A DNA stretch of 64,000 nucleotides from an uncultured Lachnospiraceae bacterium (GTDB taxonomy: Bacteria > Bacillota > Clostridia > Lachnospirales > Lachnospiraceae): assembly GCA_910588285.1 (NCBI GenBank), contig CAJUQB010000010.1, forward strand, positions 1-64,000, given 5' to 3'. How positions within the stretch are numbered: the first letter of the stretch is position 1; each line of letters starts with the position of its first letter. The notes under the pieces are model-generated. The model had not been told where the DNA came from. It did not search any database and saw nothing but the letters and a program-made list of their open reading frames with translations. The translations under genes were made by a program, and so were the position numbers. Of the stretch, positions 49,193-57,400 are shown piece by piece.

Positions 49193-50686
49193 ATGGAAAC
49201 CATTCTGGAAATGAAAAATATTACAAAGATTTTTCCTGGTGTGAGAGCCTTGGACGGCGTGAATTTCAATTTGCGAAAGGGAGAGATTCATGCCTTAATC
49301 GGTGAGAATGGAGCCGGAAAGTCCACCCTGATGAAGTCCCTGCTGGGAATACATCCCATTGACGGCGGGGAGATCTATTACAAGGGCGAACGGGTGCGTT
49401 TCAAAACTCCAAATGACGCTCTGCGCAGGGGGATCTCCATGATTCATCAGGAAATCAGCCTGGTGCAGACCATGTCTGCGGCAGAGAATATCTGGATGGG
49501 GCGGACCAGGGCTTTTACCAGGATGGGCCTGATTCGCCGCCGGAGGCTTTTGCAGGACACAAGGAAGCTGATGGAGGAGCTGGGGATCAGCGTGGATCCC
49601 ACGGCTATGGTGGAGAGCTTAAGCGTTGCCAACATGCAGCTGATTGAGCTGGTGCGGGCTGTTTCCTACCAGTCGGATATCATCATTATGGATGAGCCTA
49701 CCTCGGCACTGACCGATACTGAGATTGCGCTGCTGTACCGGATTGTGCGGGAGCTGGCAGCCAAGGGCACGTCGATTATTTTTATTTCCCATAAGCTGGA
49801 GGAGATCTATGAGATCTGCGACCGGATCACCATTATGCGGGACGGGAAGTTCATTGACTGCCGGGATACCTCAGATATCTCCAGCGATGAGCTGGTGCGC
49901 CTGATTGCCGGGCGGGAGATCGAGAATGTCTTTGCGAAGGATTCCTATGAAAAGGGCGATGTGGCCTTAGAGGTAAAGGATTTTACCAGCAGAGGGGTAT
50001 TTCAGGACGTCAGCTTCCAGGTCAGGCGGGGCGAGATCCTGGGCTTTTGCGGCCTTATGGGAGCCGGGCGCTCTGAGATCATGCGGGCGCTGTTTGGCAT
50101 TGATCCCTATGATTCCGGCGAGATCCTGATTCAGGGGAGGAAGGTGTCAGTGAAGCGTCCCCAGAATGCCATCCATCTGGGGCTTGGCATGGTGACGGAG
50201 GACCGGCTTAGGCAGGGCGCCATCCATGCGCTGGATATTAAGACCAACATGTCTCTGCCCCTGCTGAAACGCATAAGCCGCCTGGGCTTTGTAAACGGCG
50301 CCAGGGAAAAGGAGCTGTGCAAGGATATGGCAAAGAAAATGTCTGTCAATATGGTATCCTTTGCCAACAGCATCGGCTCTTTGTCCGGCGGAAACCAGCA
50401 GAAGGTAATCATTGGCAGATGGCTTCTGATGGGGCCGGATATCCTGATTCTTGACGAGCCTACCCGGGGCATTGACGTGGGGGCCAAGTCGGAGATTTAC
50501 AGGATCATGAATCAGCTGGCCAAGGAGGGGATGGCTATCCTGATGGTTTCCTCGGAAATGCAGGAGATCCTTGGCATGAGCGACCGGGTGATTGTAATCC
50601 GGGAGGGAAGGGTTGCCTGTGACCTGGAAAACAAGGGACTGACACAGGAACAGCTGCTTTCCTATGCATTTGGAGTGGAAGGTTGA
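49193..50686 (+). CDS. CUT2-type sugar ABC transporter ATP-binding protein (RbsA/MglA family)
   Basis: 497 residues from ATG 49193 behind GGGAGG; an upstream in-frame ATG overlaps the VOC gene. Domain 1 has Walker A GENGAGKST (about 36-44), signature LSVANMQLIELVRAV and Walker B DIIIMDEPTSALT. Domain 2 has the degenerate GLMGAGRSE in place of Walker A, intact LSGGNQQKVIIGRW and DILILDEPTRGIDVG. It energises the permease at 45894, from which it is separated by two enzyme genes, an unusual gene order for this importer type. Confidence 0.94.
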   Translation: METILEMKNITKIFPGVRALDGVNFNLRKGEIHALIGENGAGKSTLMKSLLGIHPIDGGEIYYKGERVRFKTPNDALRRGISMIHQEISLVQTMSAAENIWMGRTRAFTRMGLIRRRRLLQDTRKLMEELGISVDPTAMVESLSVANMQLIELVRAVSYQSDIIIMDEPTSALTDTEIALLYRIVRELAAKGTSIIFISHKLEEIYEICDRITIMRDGKFIDCRDTSDISSDELVRLIAGREIENVFAKDSYEKGDVALEVKDFTSRGVFQDVSFQVRRGEILGFCGLMGAGRSEIMRALFGIDPYDSGEILIQGRKVSVKRPQNAIHLGLGMVTEDRLRQGAIHALDIKTNMSLPLLKRISRLGFVNGAREKELCKDMAKKMSVNMVSFANSIGSLSGGNQQKVIIGRWLLMGPDILILDEPTRGIDVGAKSEIYRIMNQLAKEGMAILMVSSEMQEILGMSDRVIVIREGRVACDLENKGLTQEQLLSYAFGVEG

Positions 50687-50709
50687 AAATGAGAAAGGAG
50701 AAAACGAAA

Positions 50710-51492
50710 ATGGGAATGTTTGATTTTACCGGACGTGTGGCTGTGATTACCGGCGGAACGGCCGGTCTGGGCAAGGGCATGGCCATTGCGCTGGCCAGAC
50801 AGAACTGCGATATTGCTATTCTGGCTCGCCGCAGGGAGGTGCTGGAGCAGGCAGCTTCTGATATCCGCACCTTGGGGGTAAAATGCCTGCCGGTGCAATG
50901 TGACGTAATGGACCAGGATTCCGTGGACCAGGCAGTCAAGACCGTGATGAAGGAGTATGGAAGGGTGGATATTCTGGTGAACAATGCCGGCGCCGGCGGG
51001 CCGCCTGTCCCCACCGTGGAGATGGAGCTTAGCGCCTACCAGCGGCTCATTGACCTGAACCTGACCAGCACCTTCCGGATGGTTAAGGCCTTTGCGCCCA
51101 TGATGCTGGAGGCCGGCTACGGGCGCATTGTCAATGTGGCGTCCGTGCTGGGCATGGTGGGCCATCTGGAGGTTCCGCTGCCAGGATACGAATCCGCCAA
51201 GGGCGGCGTCATCAACCTGACCCGTGGCCTTGCGTCGGAATTTGGCACCCGGGGCATTACGGTGAATGCCATCTGCCCGGGAACCTTTCCCTCGGAAAGC
51301 AATGACCAGGAGTTTGTGGACATGAACATGCCCTTTGTCAAGAGGGTGACACCCATGCAGCGACCCGGGACCCCTACGGATCTGGATACGGTTGGAGACA
51401 TGGATGCAGCCATTGTATTTCTGGCATCCGAGGAGGCAAGGTATGTTACCGGCGTGATTTTGCCGGTGGACGGCGGCTGGACCTGCTGTTAA
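50710..51492 (+). CDS. Short-chain dehydrogenase/reductase (SDR)
   Basis: 260 residues from ATG 50710, since AAAGGAG lies 10 nt upstream; earlier in-frame starts overlap the ATPase gene end. Cofactor motif ITGGTAGLGKG (about 13-23), NNAGAGG (about 90), catalytic Ser in VASVLGMVGHLEV and Tyr-Lys in GYESAKGG (about 158-165). The insertion LEVPLPG before the Tyr is longer than in typical members. Classical NAD(P)-dependent sugar or polyol or 3-oxoacyl-type reductase; probably oxidises the imported substrate or an intermediate. Confidence 0.9.
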   Translation: MGMFDFTGRVAVITGGTAGLGKGMAIALARQNCDIAILARRREVLEQAASDIRTLGVKCLPVQCDVMDQDSVDQAVKTVMKEYGRVDILVNNAGAGGPPVPTVEMELSAYQRLIDLNLTSTFRMVKAFAPMMLEAGYGRIVNVASVLGMVGHLEVPLPGYESAKGGVINLTRGLASEFGTRGITVNAICPGTFPSESNDQEFVDMNMPFVKRVTPMQRPGTPTDLDTVGDMDAAIVFLASEEARYVTGVILPVDGGWTCC

Positions 51493-51510
51493 CTTAAGGA
51501 GAGAAGTGTC

Positions 51511-51540
51511 AGGGAGCCGGCCCTTTTGCAGGCTCCCTTT
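51511..51540 (+). terminator. Terminator-like hairpin within the importer operon
   Basis: AGGGAGCC (51511-51518) pairs with GGCTCCCT (51531-51538), followed by TTTC. It separates the SDR gene from the next VOC gene, whose ribosome site follows at once, so partial attenuation is likely rather than a full stop. Confidence 0.65.
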
Positions 51541-51558
51541 CGAGGAAGGAGAGGAACG

Positions 51559-52566
51559 ATGGATTTTAGAGCGCTTCAGGAGCGGTGTAGGAACCGCAGC
51601 TTTGACGAGATTGTTGTTGTGACAAGGGATATTTTCCGGGAGCTTGCCAATCTGCAGCGGATTGAGCATGTGATACCAGGAGAGATGGAGATCCGAACCC
51701 AGCAGACCCATCCGGGGCTTCGGGCCGGGGGCGAGGAGATTGCATATATTGAGCGGTCAGCCACGGTATTTTATGAAAATACCTCTCTTAGGCTGGTGGA
51801 GCCGGTGGAGGGGAATACGATCTATCGCCAATACCTGGACCGGTTCGGGGAGGGGATCTGCTGTATTCGTGAGCGCATTCAGGTGGAGCAGTGGCAGAGG
51901 ACCCTGGAGCATCTGGAGGCCAGGGGGTATACGCCGGTCCAGACCGTGGATACAGACCAGTGCCAGGCAGCCTGGATTGACCTGATGGATCCCTTGGGGA
52001 TTGTGTATGAGATGCTCCGGGAGGACAGCCGCTGTGAGGAGCCCATGCATGTGGTGCCGGCCCGCCTTAGCCAGATTAATATTTCAACCCCGGATGTGCG
52101 GGGCACCATTGCATTTATCACGGATCTTTTGGAGATTGGCCCCTGGGAGGTGGGCTGCCAGTCCAACAGCTGTGTTACGGACTACGGTTTCCTGGTCAAC
52201 GGAAAGCTGGAGGAGCCGGAGTTTTCCTTTTTGCTGGCAATCCTTGTGTGCGGCAATATCGAGTGGGAGGTCATCGAGCCGGTGAAAGGGCCGCTGGTGT
52301 ACAATGAGTTCTTAGAGCAGCATGGCATTGGCTTCCACCATATCCTGCAGGAGTATCCCGCCTGGCGGTGGCAGGAGGTGCTTGCGGATTATGAGAAGAA
52401 CAACATCAGGCTGAACTGCAAGGGAAAGCTCGGGCCGGTGGAGTGGTGCTATATGGATACCTCCAGAGACCTTGGATTCTTCAAAGAAATGCGCACGGAC
52501 GCAGTGATGGACCGGCTTCCGGAGGGGTATCTGCAGTTCTTCTACCCGGAGCAGAATCAGGGATAA
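51559..52566 (+). CDS. Two-domain VOC-superfamily protein
   Basis: 335 residues from ATG 51559 behind GGAGAGG. Two tandem glyoxalase-like modules: residues about 12-150 (DEIVVVTRDIFRELANLQ ... AAWIDLMDPLGIVYEMLRE) and about 160-320 (LSQINISTPDVRGTIAFITDLLEIG ... IEWEVIEPVKGPLVYNEFLEQHGIGFHHI). The N-terminal His of each module is replaced (by Glu/Ile and Gln/Asn contexts), so metal binding may be limited to one site. The GIGFHHI pattern recalls methylmalonyl-CoA epimerase-like and glyoxalase_4 proteins. Catalytic role unknown; together with the VOC gene at 48685 it gives this operon two members of the fold. Confidence 0.78.
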   Translation: MDFRALQERCRNRSFDEIVVVTRDIFRELANLQRIEHVIPGEMEIRTQQTHPGLRAGGEEIAYIERSATVFYENTSLRLVEPVEGNTIYRQYLDRFGEGICCIRERIQVEQWQRTLEHLEARGYTPVQTVDTDQCQAAWIDLMDPLGIVYEMLREDSRCEEPMHVVPARLSQINISTPDVRGTIAFITDLLEIGPWEVGCQSNSCVTDYGFLVNGKLEEPEFSFLLAILVCGNIEWEVIEPVKGPLVYNEFLEQHGIGFHHILQEYPAWRWQEVLADYEKNNIRLNCKGKLGPVEWCYMDTSRDLGFFKEMRTDAVMDRLPEGYLQFFYPEQNQG

Positions 52567-52652
52567 AGTGGAGATAAAAGCAGGGATAAAGCAGGGATAA
52601 AATAGAGATGAAGTAGGAATAAGAGCAGGAATAAGAGAGGAGAGCTTTTACT

Positions 52653-53492
52653 ATGAGTAAGTATAAGGAAAATGTGCTGGATCGTTTCCGGCTGGACGGG
52701 AAGACGGCAGTGGTAACCGGCGGCGCCGGAAATATCGGCAGGCACAGTGCCAGGGCAATGGCCCAGGCAGGGGCAAACATTGCCATCGTGGATCTGCCGG
52801 CCTGCCTGGAACGCTCCAAAGAAGTGGCGGCAGACCTGAGCAGTGCCTACGGTGTGAAGGCTGTGGGCTATGGCTGCGACCTGGTGGACAGGAATGCGGT
52901 GGAGCAGCTGTTTGAACAGATCGAGAAGGATTTCGGCAGTGTGGATGTGGTGCACAACAATGCCGGTGTGGGCGGCGCCCTTGTGCCGGATATCGAAAGC
53001 TGGGACAGCGAGCATGACATGCCCCACATTGACCATTTCCGGCAGGTGCTGGATATCAACCTGGTGAGCATTTACATAGTTGCAGTGACAGCAGCCCGGA
53101 TCATGAAGCGGGAGGGGCATGGCGGCAGCATCATCAATACCGGCTCCCTGGCGGCCCATATTGTAAATATGGGAACCGTGTTTGAGACCATGGACGATTC
53201 CTCCTACGGCGTGGCCAAGGCAGGGGTGCTGTATTTTACCAGGCATTTTGCCTCCCAGGTGAGCCGGTACGGGATCCGGGTCAATTCCATTTCCCCAGGG
53301 TACTGCTACAGCCCGGGGCTTCATGACGGCCTGCCCAAGGATATTCTGGATACCTACAACAATTCCCAGCCGGCAAAGCGGATGATGGATGTGGAGGAGC
53401 TTCAGGGAGCGATCCTGTATCTGGCCAGCGATGCCTCCAGCTACTGTGTGGGCATGGATCTTCTGATTGACGGCGGACATGTGATCTGGTAG
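52653..53492 (+). CDS. Short-chain dehydrogenase/reductase (SDR)
   Basis: 279 residues. Cofactor motif VTGGAGNIGRH (about 21-31), NNAGVGG (about 99), catalytic Ser in INTGSLAAHIVNMG and Tyr-Lys in SSYGVAKAG (about 187-195). The ~15-residue stretch between Ser and Tyr (VFETMDDS) is longer than in standard SDRs. The gap upstream (52567-52652) holds purine-rich imperfect repeats of GCAGGGATAAA type but no hairpin. Probably a polyol or hydroxyketone dehydrogenase; substrate unknown. Confidence 0.9.
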   Translation: MSKYKENVLDRFRLDGKTAVVTGGAGNIGRHSARAMAQAGANIAIVDLPACLERSKEVAADLSSAYGVKAVGYGCDLVDRNAVEQLFEQIEKDFGSVDVVHNNAGVGGALVPDIESWDSEHDMPHIDHFRQVLDINLVSIYIVAVTAARIMKREGHGGSIINTGSLAAHIVNMGTVFETMDDSSYGVAKAGVLYFTRHFASQVSRYGIRVNSISPGYCYSPGLHDGLPKDILDTYNNSQPAKRMMDVEELQGAILYLASDASSYCVGMDLLIDGGHVIW

Positions 53493-53556
53493 CAGCTATC
53501 TGCTGGATAGTACATTTGATTTTGCGGGAGCAGGAAGCTCCCGGGGAGGTGGAAGG

Positions 53557-54633
53557 ATGATATATGGAATGCGGTTTGTGGGTTCCTATTACCAGGGCAG
53601 GAACGCCCTGGAGCATTTTGCAGAGTATGCATTGCCCTATGGGGACAGGCTGTGCCTGATCGGGAGCAAGTCCGCTCTGGGGGCAGCCAGAGAGAAGATA
53701 GAACAGAGCTTTCTGGGAAAAGACTGTCAGCTGCATGTTCTCCTCACCAGCGGAATCCCCTGTGAGGGGGAGATTCAGCGTGTTCTGGAGGAGTGCAGAG
53801 GATATGGCCCCAAGGCCATTTGCGGCGTGGGCGGCGGTGCTGTCATGGATATTGCCCGGGCAGTGGGGAATCAGCTGGGAACCTCCCTGCTTATGATCCC
53901 GACCGCCTGCGCCTCTGACGCGCCCTGTACCAATGTGAGCGTCATCTATGATGAGAAGGGGGAGCAGCTGATTGAGGCGTGGTCCTACCAGAAGGCCCCG
54001 GATCTGGTTTACGTGGATCTGGACGTGATGGTTCAGGCGCCGGTGCGCTTTTTGCGGTCCGGGATGGCAGATGCTTTGGCTACCTGGTATGAGGCGGATG
54101 TGCGCAGGAGGAAGGGCACAGGCACAGATGGGGGCTTTTTTGCTACCTATACCTCCATGGAGCTGGCACGGGCGGCCAGGGATATCATCCTGACCCATGG
54201 AAAACAGGCGTACGATGCAGCACAGAAGGGCGTCATAACGCCAGACTTTGAGAAGGTGGTGGAGGCCAATGTGTTCCTCTCCGGCACGGCCGGGTTAAAT
54301 ACAGGCTGCGCCGCTGCCCACGGCATTGGGGATATGCTGTCCGCACTGCCCGGCGGCCATGCCTGGATGCACGGGGAGCGGGTGGGCGTCGGCCTGGTGG
54401 CCATGCTGATTCTGGAGGGGAGGGCGGAGCAGGAAATTGCTGAAGTGGTATCCTTCCTGAAGGCTGTCGGGCTGCCCTGTTCCATAAGGGAGCTTCACAT
54501 GGATGTGGAGGAAACGGCAGAAGCCATTGGAGTGCAGGCGAAGGAGGATCATTTCTTTGCCCATATGACCTGCGATATCTCGAAGGCGGCAGTCCGGGAT
54601 GCGTTGGTGGCGGCAGAATTTAGGAGCCCCTAA
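53557..54633 (+). CDS. Glycerol dehydrogenase-like (GldA-family) Fe/Zn alcohol dehydrogenase
   Basis: 358 residues; ribosome site GGGAGGTGG before ATG 53557. NAD-binding GVGGGAVMDIARAVG (about 90-104), then IPTACASDAPCTNVSVIYDE (about 115-134), which is typical of glycerol and glycerol-1-phosphate dehydrogenases. Metal ligands are the Asp in RSGMADALATWYE (about 174) and the His residues in AAAHGIGDML and HAWMHGERVGVG (about 253 and 270). It probably oxidises a vicinal diol or reduces a hydroxyketone. Last gene of the importer/enzyme operon; its stop overlaps the stop of the convergent AraC gene by a few bases. Confidence 0.9.
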   Translation: MIYGMRFVGSYYQGRNALEHFAEYALPYGDRLCLIGSKSALGAAREKIEQSFLGKDCQLHVLLTSGIPCEGEIQRVLEECRGYGPKAICGVGGGAVMDIARAVGNQLGTSLLMIPTACASDAPCTNVSVIYDEKGEQLIEAWSYQKAPDLVYVDLDVMVQAPVRFLRSGMADALATWYEADVRRRKGTGTDGGFFATYTSMELARAARDIILTHGKQAYDAAQKGVITPDFEKVVEANVFLSGTAGLNTGCAAAHGIGDMLSALPGGHAWMHGERVGVGLVAMLILEGRAEQEIAEVVSFLKAVGLPCSIRELHMDVEETAEAIGVQAKEDHFFAHMTCDISKAAVRDALVAAEFRSP

Positions 54634-55817
54634 ATGTTACGGTATTCACTGGGCGTCTTCCCTGTGATCTGTTTGAAAACTCTGGAGAAATGGCTTTGGG
54701 AGGAAAAGCCGAGGTACGCGCCAATGGCATTCAGCGGCTTTTCCGAATAGCAGAGGAGGCGCTTTGCCTCTTCGACCTTTTCTCCCACAATGAAGTCTGT
54801 CAGCGTCTGCCCGGTTTCCGCCTTAAACCGGCGGGAGAGGTAGGAGCGGCTCAGAAACAGCTTGTCTGCAATGGCCTGGGTGGTGATGGCCTCTGACAGA
54901 TGGTGCTGGACGAAATTAGCCACATCGACAGTAAGCTGGGAGGGCGTTTTTCCCAGATGGAGCCGTTCCACCCGCTGGGTATAATCCAAAATCATGTGAT
55001 AATTCAGGTTCGTAATCTGCTCCGGGGTTTGAAGCAGCTCGCATTTTTGAATGTAGGAATCGCTGAGAGTGAAGGCGTCCTCCACGGCCATGCCGCCCTG
55101 GATGGCAGCCCGGGAGGCCAGGGTCGCGGTGACAATGAAGGTATTCTTCCGCTGACGGAGCTGATCCGGAGCAAGCACGCCGCCGCGGACCGCCGGGGCA
55201 CGGGCAATCCACTCCTTCAAAGCGGCAGTATCGCCCTTGCGGATCAGGCGCAGCAATGCCTGCTCCGTATCAAAGGTGTTATGGGGGCCTGCTGCAGATT
55301 GTTCTTTTTGATCCTTTTGCCGTATTTGCTGCTGCTGAAGCTGTTTTGTCAGATCCATCTGCTGGGAATCGAAAATGGCGATATCGGCCAGCGTCTTTTT
55401 TTCTCCATTTAAAACATAGTTGACCGTGCAAAGCATCTGCATGACGCTCTCCAGGGGCATTTGGACAATGGCTCGCATTCCTTCTACAAATGCCGGAATT
55501 TCTCCAACGGGAATATCGGCGCGAAAAGCCAGTTCCCGAAGCTCCTGGTCAGAGTCTTCCAGCTGCCGGGTCGGCCCTACGACAATTTTCAGGCTGCCGG
55601 AATTGACAATGCCATAGTAGTGAAAATGGTTGGTGGCAAAATAGCCGATGCTGGTATGGATTTTCCAGATTTCCGTCTGGTAAACCGTCATCGGATCTTT
55701 GGGAAGCCAGGCAGTGGAGTAGTAGAAGATCTGGTTGTTTCCCTCGAAAATCCGGATGGGAATTCCGGATAGATTCCCGATGGTCGTACACAGATAACAG
55801 ATGTCAAGCCCTTTCAT
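54630..55817 (-). CDS. AraC-family transcriptional regulator
   Basis: 395 residues from the ATG at 55817, chosen because GGAGGTGCGAT lies directly upstream; a longer start at 55841 overlaps this site. The C-terminal AraC domain (about 295-395) is clear: VANFVQHHLSEAITTQAIADKLFLSRSYLSRRFKAETGQTLTDFIVGEKVEEAKRLL and IGAYLGFSSQSHFSRVFKQITGKTPSEYRN. The N-terminal ~280 residues form a YSIRK/PocR-like sensor unlike the cupin of AraC itself. It is divergent from the symporter and glycosidase genes and probably activates them on sensing a rhamnoside or beta-glucoside. Confidence 0.92.
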   Translation of the reverse strand: MKGLDICYLCTTIGNLSGIPIRIFEGNNQIFYYSTAWLPKDPMTVYQTEIWKIHTSIGYFATNHFHYYGIVNSGSLKIVVGPTRQLEDSDQELRELAFRADIPVGEIPAFVEGMRAIVQMPLESVMQMLCTVNYVLNGEKKTLADIAIFDSQQMDLTKQLQQQQIRQKDQKEQSAAGPHNTFDTEQALLRLIRKGDTAALKEWIARAPAVRGGVLAPDQLRQRKNTFIVTATLASRAAIQGGMAVEDAFTLSDSYIQKCELLQTPEQITNLNYHMILDYTQRVERLHLGKTPSQLTVDVANFVQHHLSEAITTQAIADKLFLSRSYLSRRFKAETGQTLTDFIVGEKVEEAKRLLCYSEKPLNAIGAYLGFSSQSHFSRVFKQITGKTPSEYRNI

Positions 55818-55839
55818 ATCGCACCTCCAAATTCGACAC

Positions 55840-55897
55840 AATCATAACATATTGGTCACATCCATGCAAGACAAAATGGGGCTGATATGTTATGATT
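55840..55897. promoter_or_regulatory. Divergent promoter region with a perfect 13-bp inverted repeat
   Basis: AATCATAACATAT (55840-55852) is the exact reverse complement of ATATGTTATGATT (55885-55897). The right arm contains a -10 box TATGAT (55891-55896), with AAGACA (55868-55873) 17 bp upstream as -35 for the symporter operon. The left arm contains the mirror-image TATGAT for the AraC gene. The arms thus double as both -10 regions and as candidate operator halves. Confidence 0.7.
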
Positions 55898-55948
55898 TTT
55901 TTATAGATCGGGATCAAAACCGGAAAATATGCGCAGGAGGAATTTCCT

Positions 55949-57400
55949 ATGAAACAGGCAACAAAGAGCCGTCTGCCGGCGAGCCGCGTCCGCGGTGCCG
56001 ATGTGACGAAGAAAGAAAAATGGCTGGGGTATCTCATTGGCCCCGCCGGCGCGCTGCTGCTCAACGCAGTGCTGGCAACCTATCTGAATGTGTATTACAC
56101 CGATGTGCTGAAGCTGACCACAGTCTGGGGCGGGGCCTTCTTAGTCGTGTTCCCCATTGTCTCAAAGGGAATCGATGCCATCACAAATGTGGTTATGGGA
56201 TATGTGATCGACCGCACACATACAGCGGAAGGCAAAGCCAGACCATGGCTGCTGCTCAGCGCTCCGCTGCTGGCAATCACTGGCATTCTGCTCTTTACGG
56301 TGCCCCGGGCATCGGAAACCGTGCAGGTGATCTGGGTCATGGCGAGCTACAACCTGTTCTACTCCTTCGCCTATACAATCTTCAACATGAGCCATAACCT
56401 GATGGTGCCCCTGTCTACCCGCGACACCACCCAGCGCGGCGGGCTGTCGGTATTCAATCAGATTGCCACCATCATGATGAGCGGTATTCTTGTGGCATTG
56501 GTATTCCCCATGGCCATCATGCCCATGATCGGTGTGGATAAGGGCAAGTGGATTGCCTTCATGAGCGTGCTGATTATTCTGGTGCTGCCCTTAACTTTGC
56601 TGGAATACTTCTTTACCAAGGAGCGGGTCACCCTGGAGAATCAGGAGGCAGGAGCGGACAATGCTGTTCCCTTCAAAAATCAGCTGCGGGCAATCTTTAC
56701 CGATAAGTACATGATTCTCATATATGCCTATTTCTTGATATATACCATCGGCTCGTGTATCAAGAACGTGAGCCTTGTGTATTTCTGCAACTATGTGCTG
56801 GGTACTTATAACGACGGTATCACACAGACCATGCTCTCTGTTATCGGCGGCATCCCCATGGGCATTGGCATCTTTGCCGTATGGCCGCTGGCAAGGAAAT
56901 TCGGCAAGCGCAATGTGACCCTGGCTGGATTCCTCCTCTATGCCATCGGCGGCGCCGTCTGCTGGATATCCCCCACCAATATGGCCATGATGCTCGTGGG
57001 TCAGTTCATCAAGAACATTGGTGGCCTGCCCTGCGCCTATGTGTTTATGGCGCTGTTCGCGGATGTGCTGGATCACATGGAATGGAAAACCGACTTCCGC
57101 AGCGATGGCATCGCCATGTCTGTGTACAACATCATCGCCGTGGCCATGGTGGGTATCTGCACCGGAATCTTCAACGGAATGCTGTCCTCTGCCGGGTATG
57201 TGGCCCCGGAAATCGTGAATGGCGTCACCGTGGCAGCTGCCCAGACCGAGGCAGTCAAGGGCGTGATTACCTTTGGCTTTGTGGGCCTGGAGGTGTTTTG
57301 CGGCGTGATTCTGGCAGTGCTGCTGATCTTCCTGAATGTGGAACAGGACATTGACCGGAAGCAGGCAGAGATCAAGGCAAGACAAGGGGGAAAAGGATGA
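55949..57400 (+). CDS. GPH-family sugar:cation symporter
   Basis: 483 residues, about 12 membrane segments, start behind AGGAGG. Glycoside-pentoside-hexuronide family signatures: LGYLIGPAGALLLNAVLATYLNVYYTDVL in helix 1, DAITNVVMGYVIDRTHTAEGKARPWLLLSAPLLAI (about 74-108) with the conserved Asp, Arg and Lys, and FKNQLRAIFTDKYMILIYAYFLIYTIG. It imports a glycoside with Na+ or H+. It overlaps the rhamnosidase gene by 4 bp, so its substrate is probably a rhamnose-containing glycoside that is cut in the cytoplasm. Confidence 0.93.
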   Translation: MKQATKSRLPASRVRGADVTKKEKWLGYLIGPAGALLLNAVLATYLNVYYTDVLKLTTVWGGAFLVVFPIVSKGIDAITNVVMGYVIDRTHTAEGKARPWLLLSAPLLAITGILLFTVPRASETVQVIWVMASYNLFYSFAYTIFNMSHNLMVPLSTRDTTQRGGLSVFNQIATIMMSGILVALVFPMAIMPMIGVDKGKWIAFMSVLIILVLPLTLLEYFFTKERVTLENQEAGADNAVPFKNQLRAIFTDKYMILIYAYFLIYTIGSCIKNVSLVYFCNYVLGTYNDGITQTMLSVIGGIPMGIGIFAVWPLARKFGKRNVTLAGFLLYAIGGAVCWISPTNMAMMLVGQFIKNIGGLPCAYVFMALFADVLDHMEWKTDFRSDGIAMSVYNIIAVAMVGICTGIFNGMLSSAGYVAPEIVNGVTVAAAQTEAVKGVITFGFVGLEVFCGVILAVLLIFLNVEQDIDRKQAEIKARQGGKG

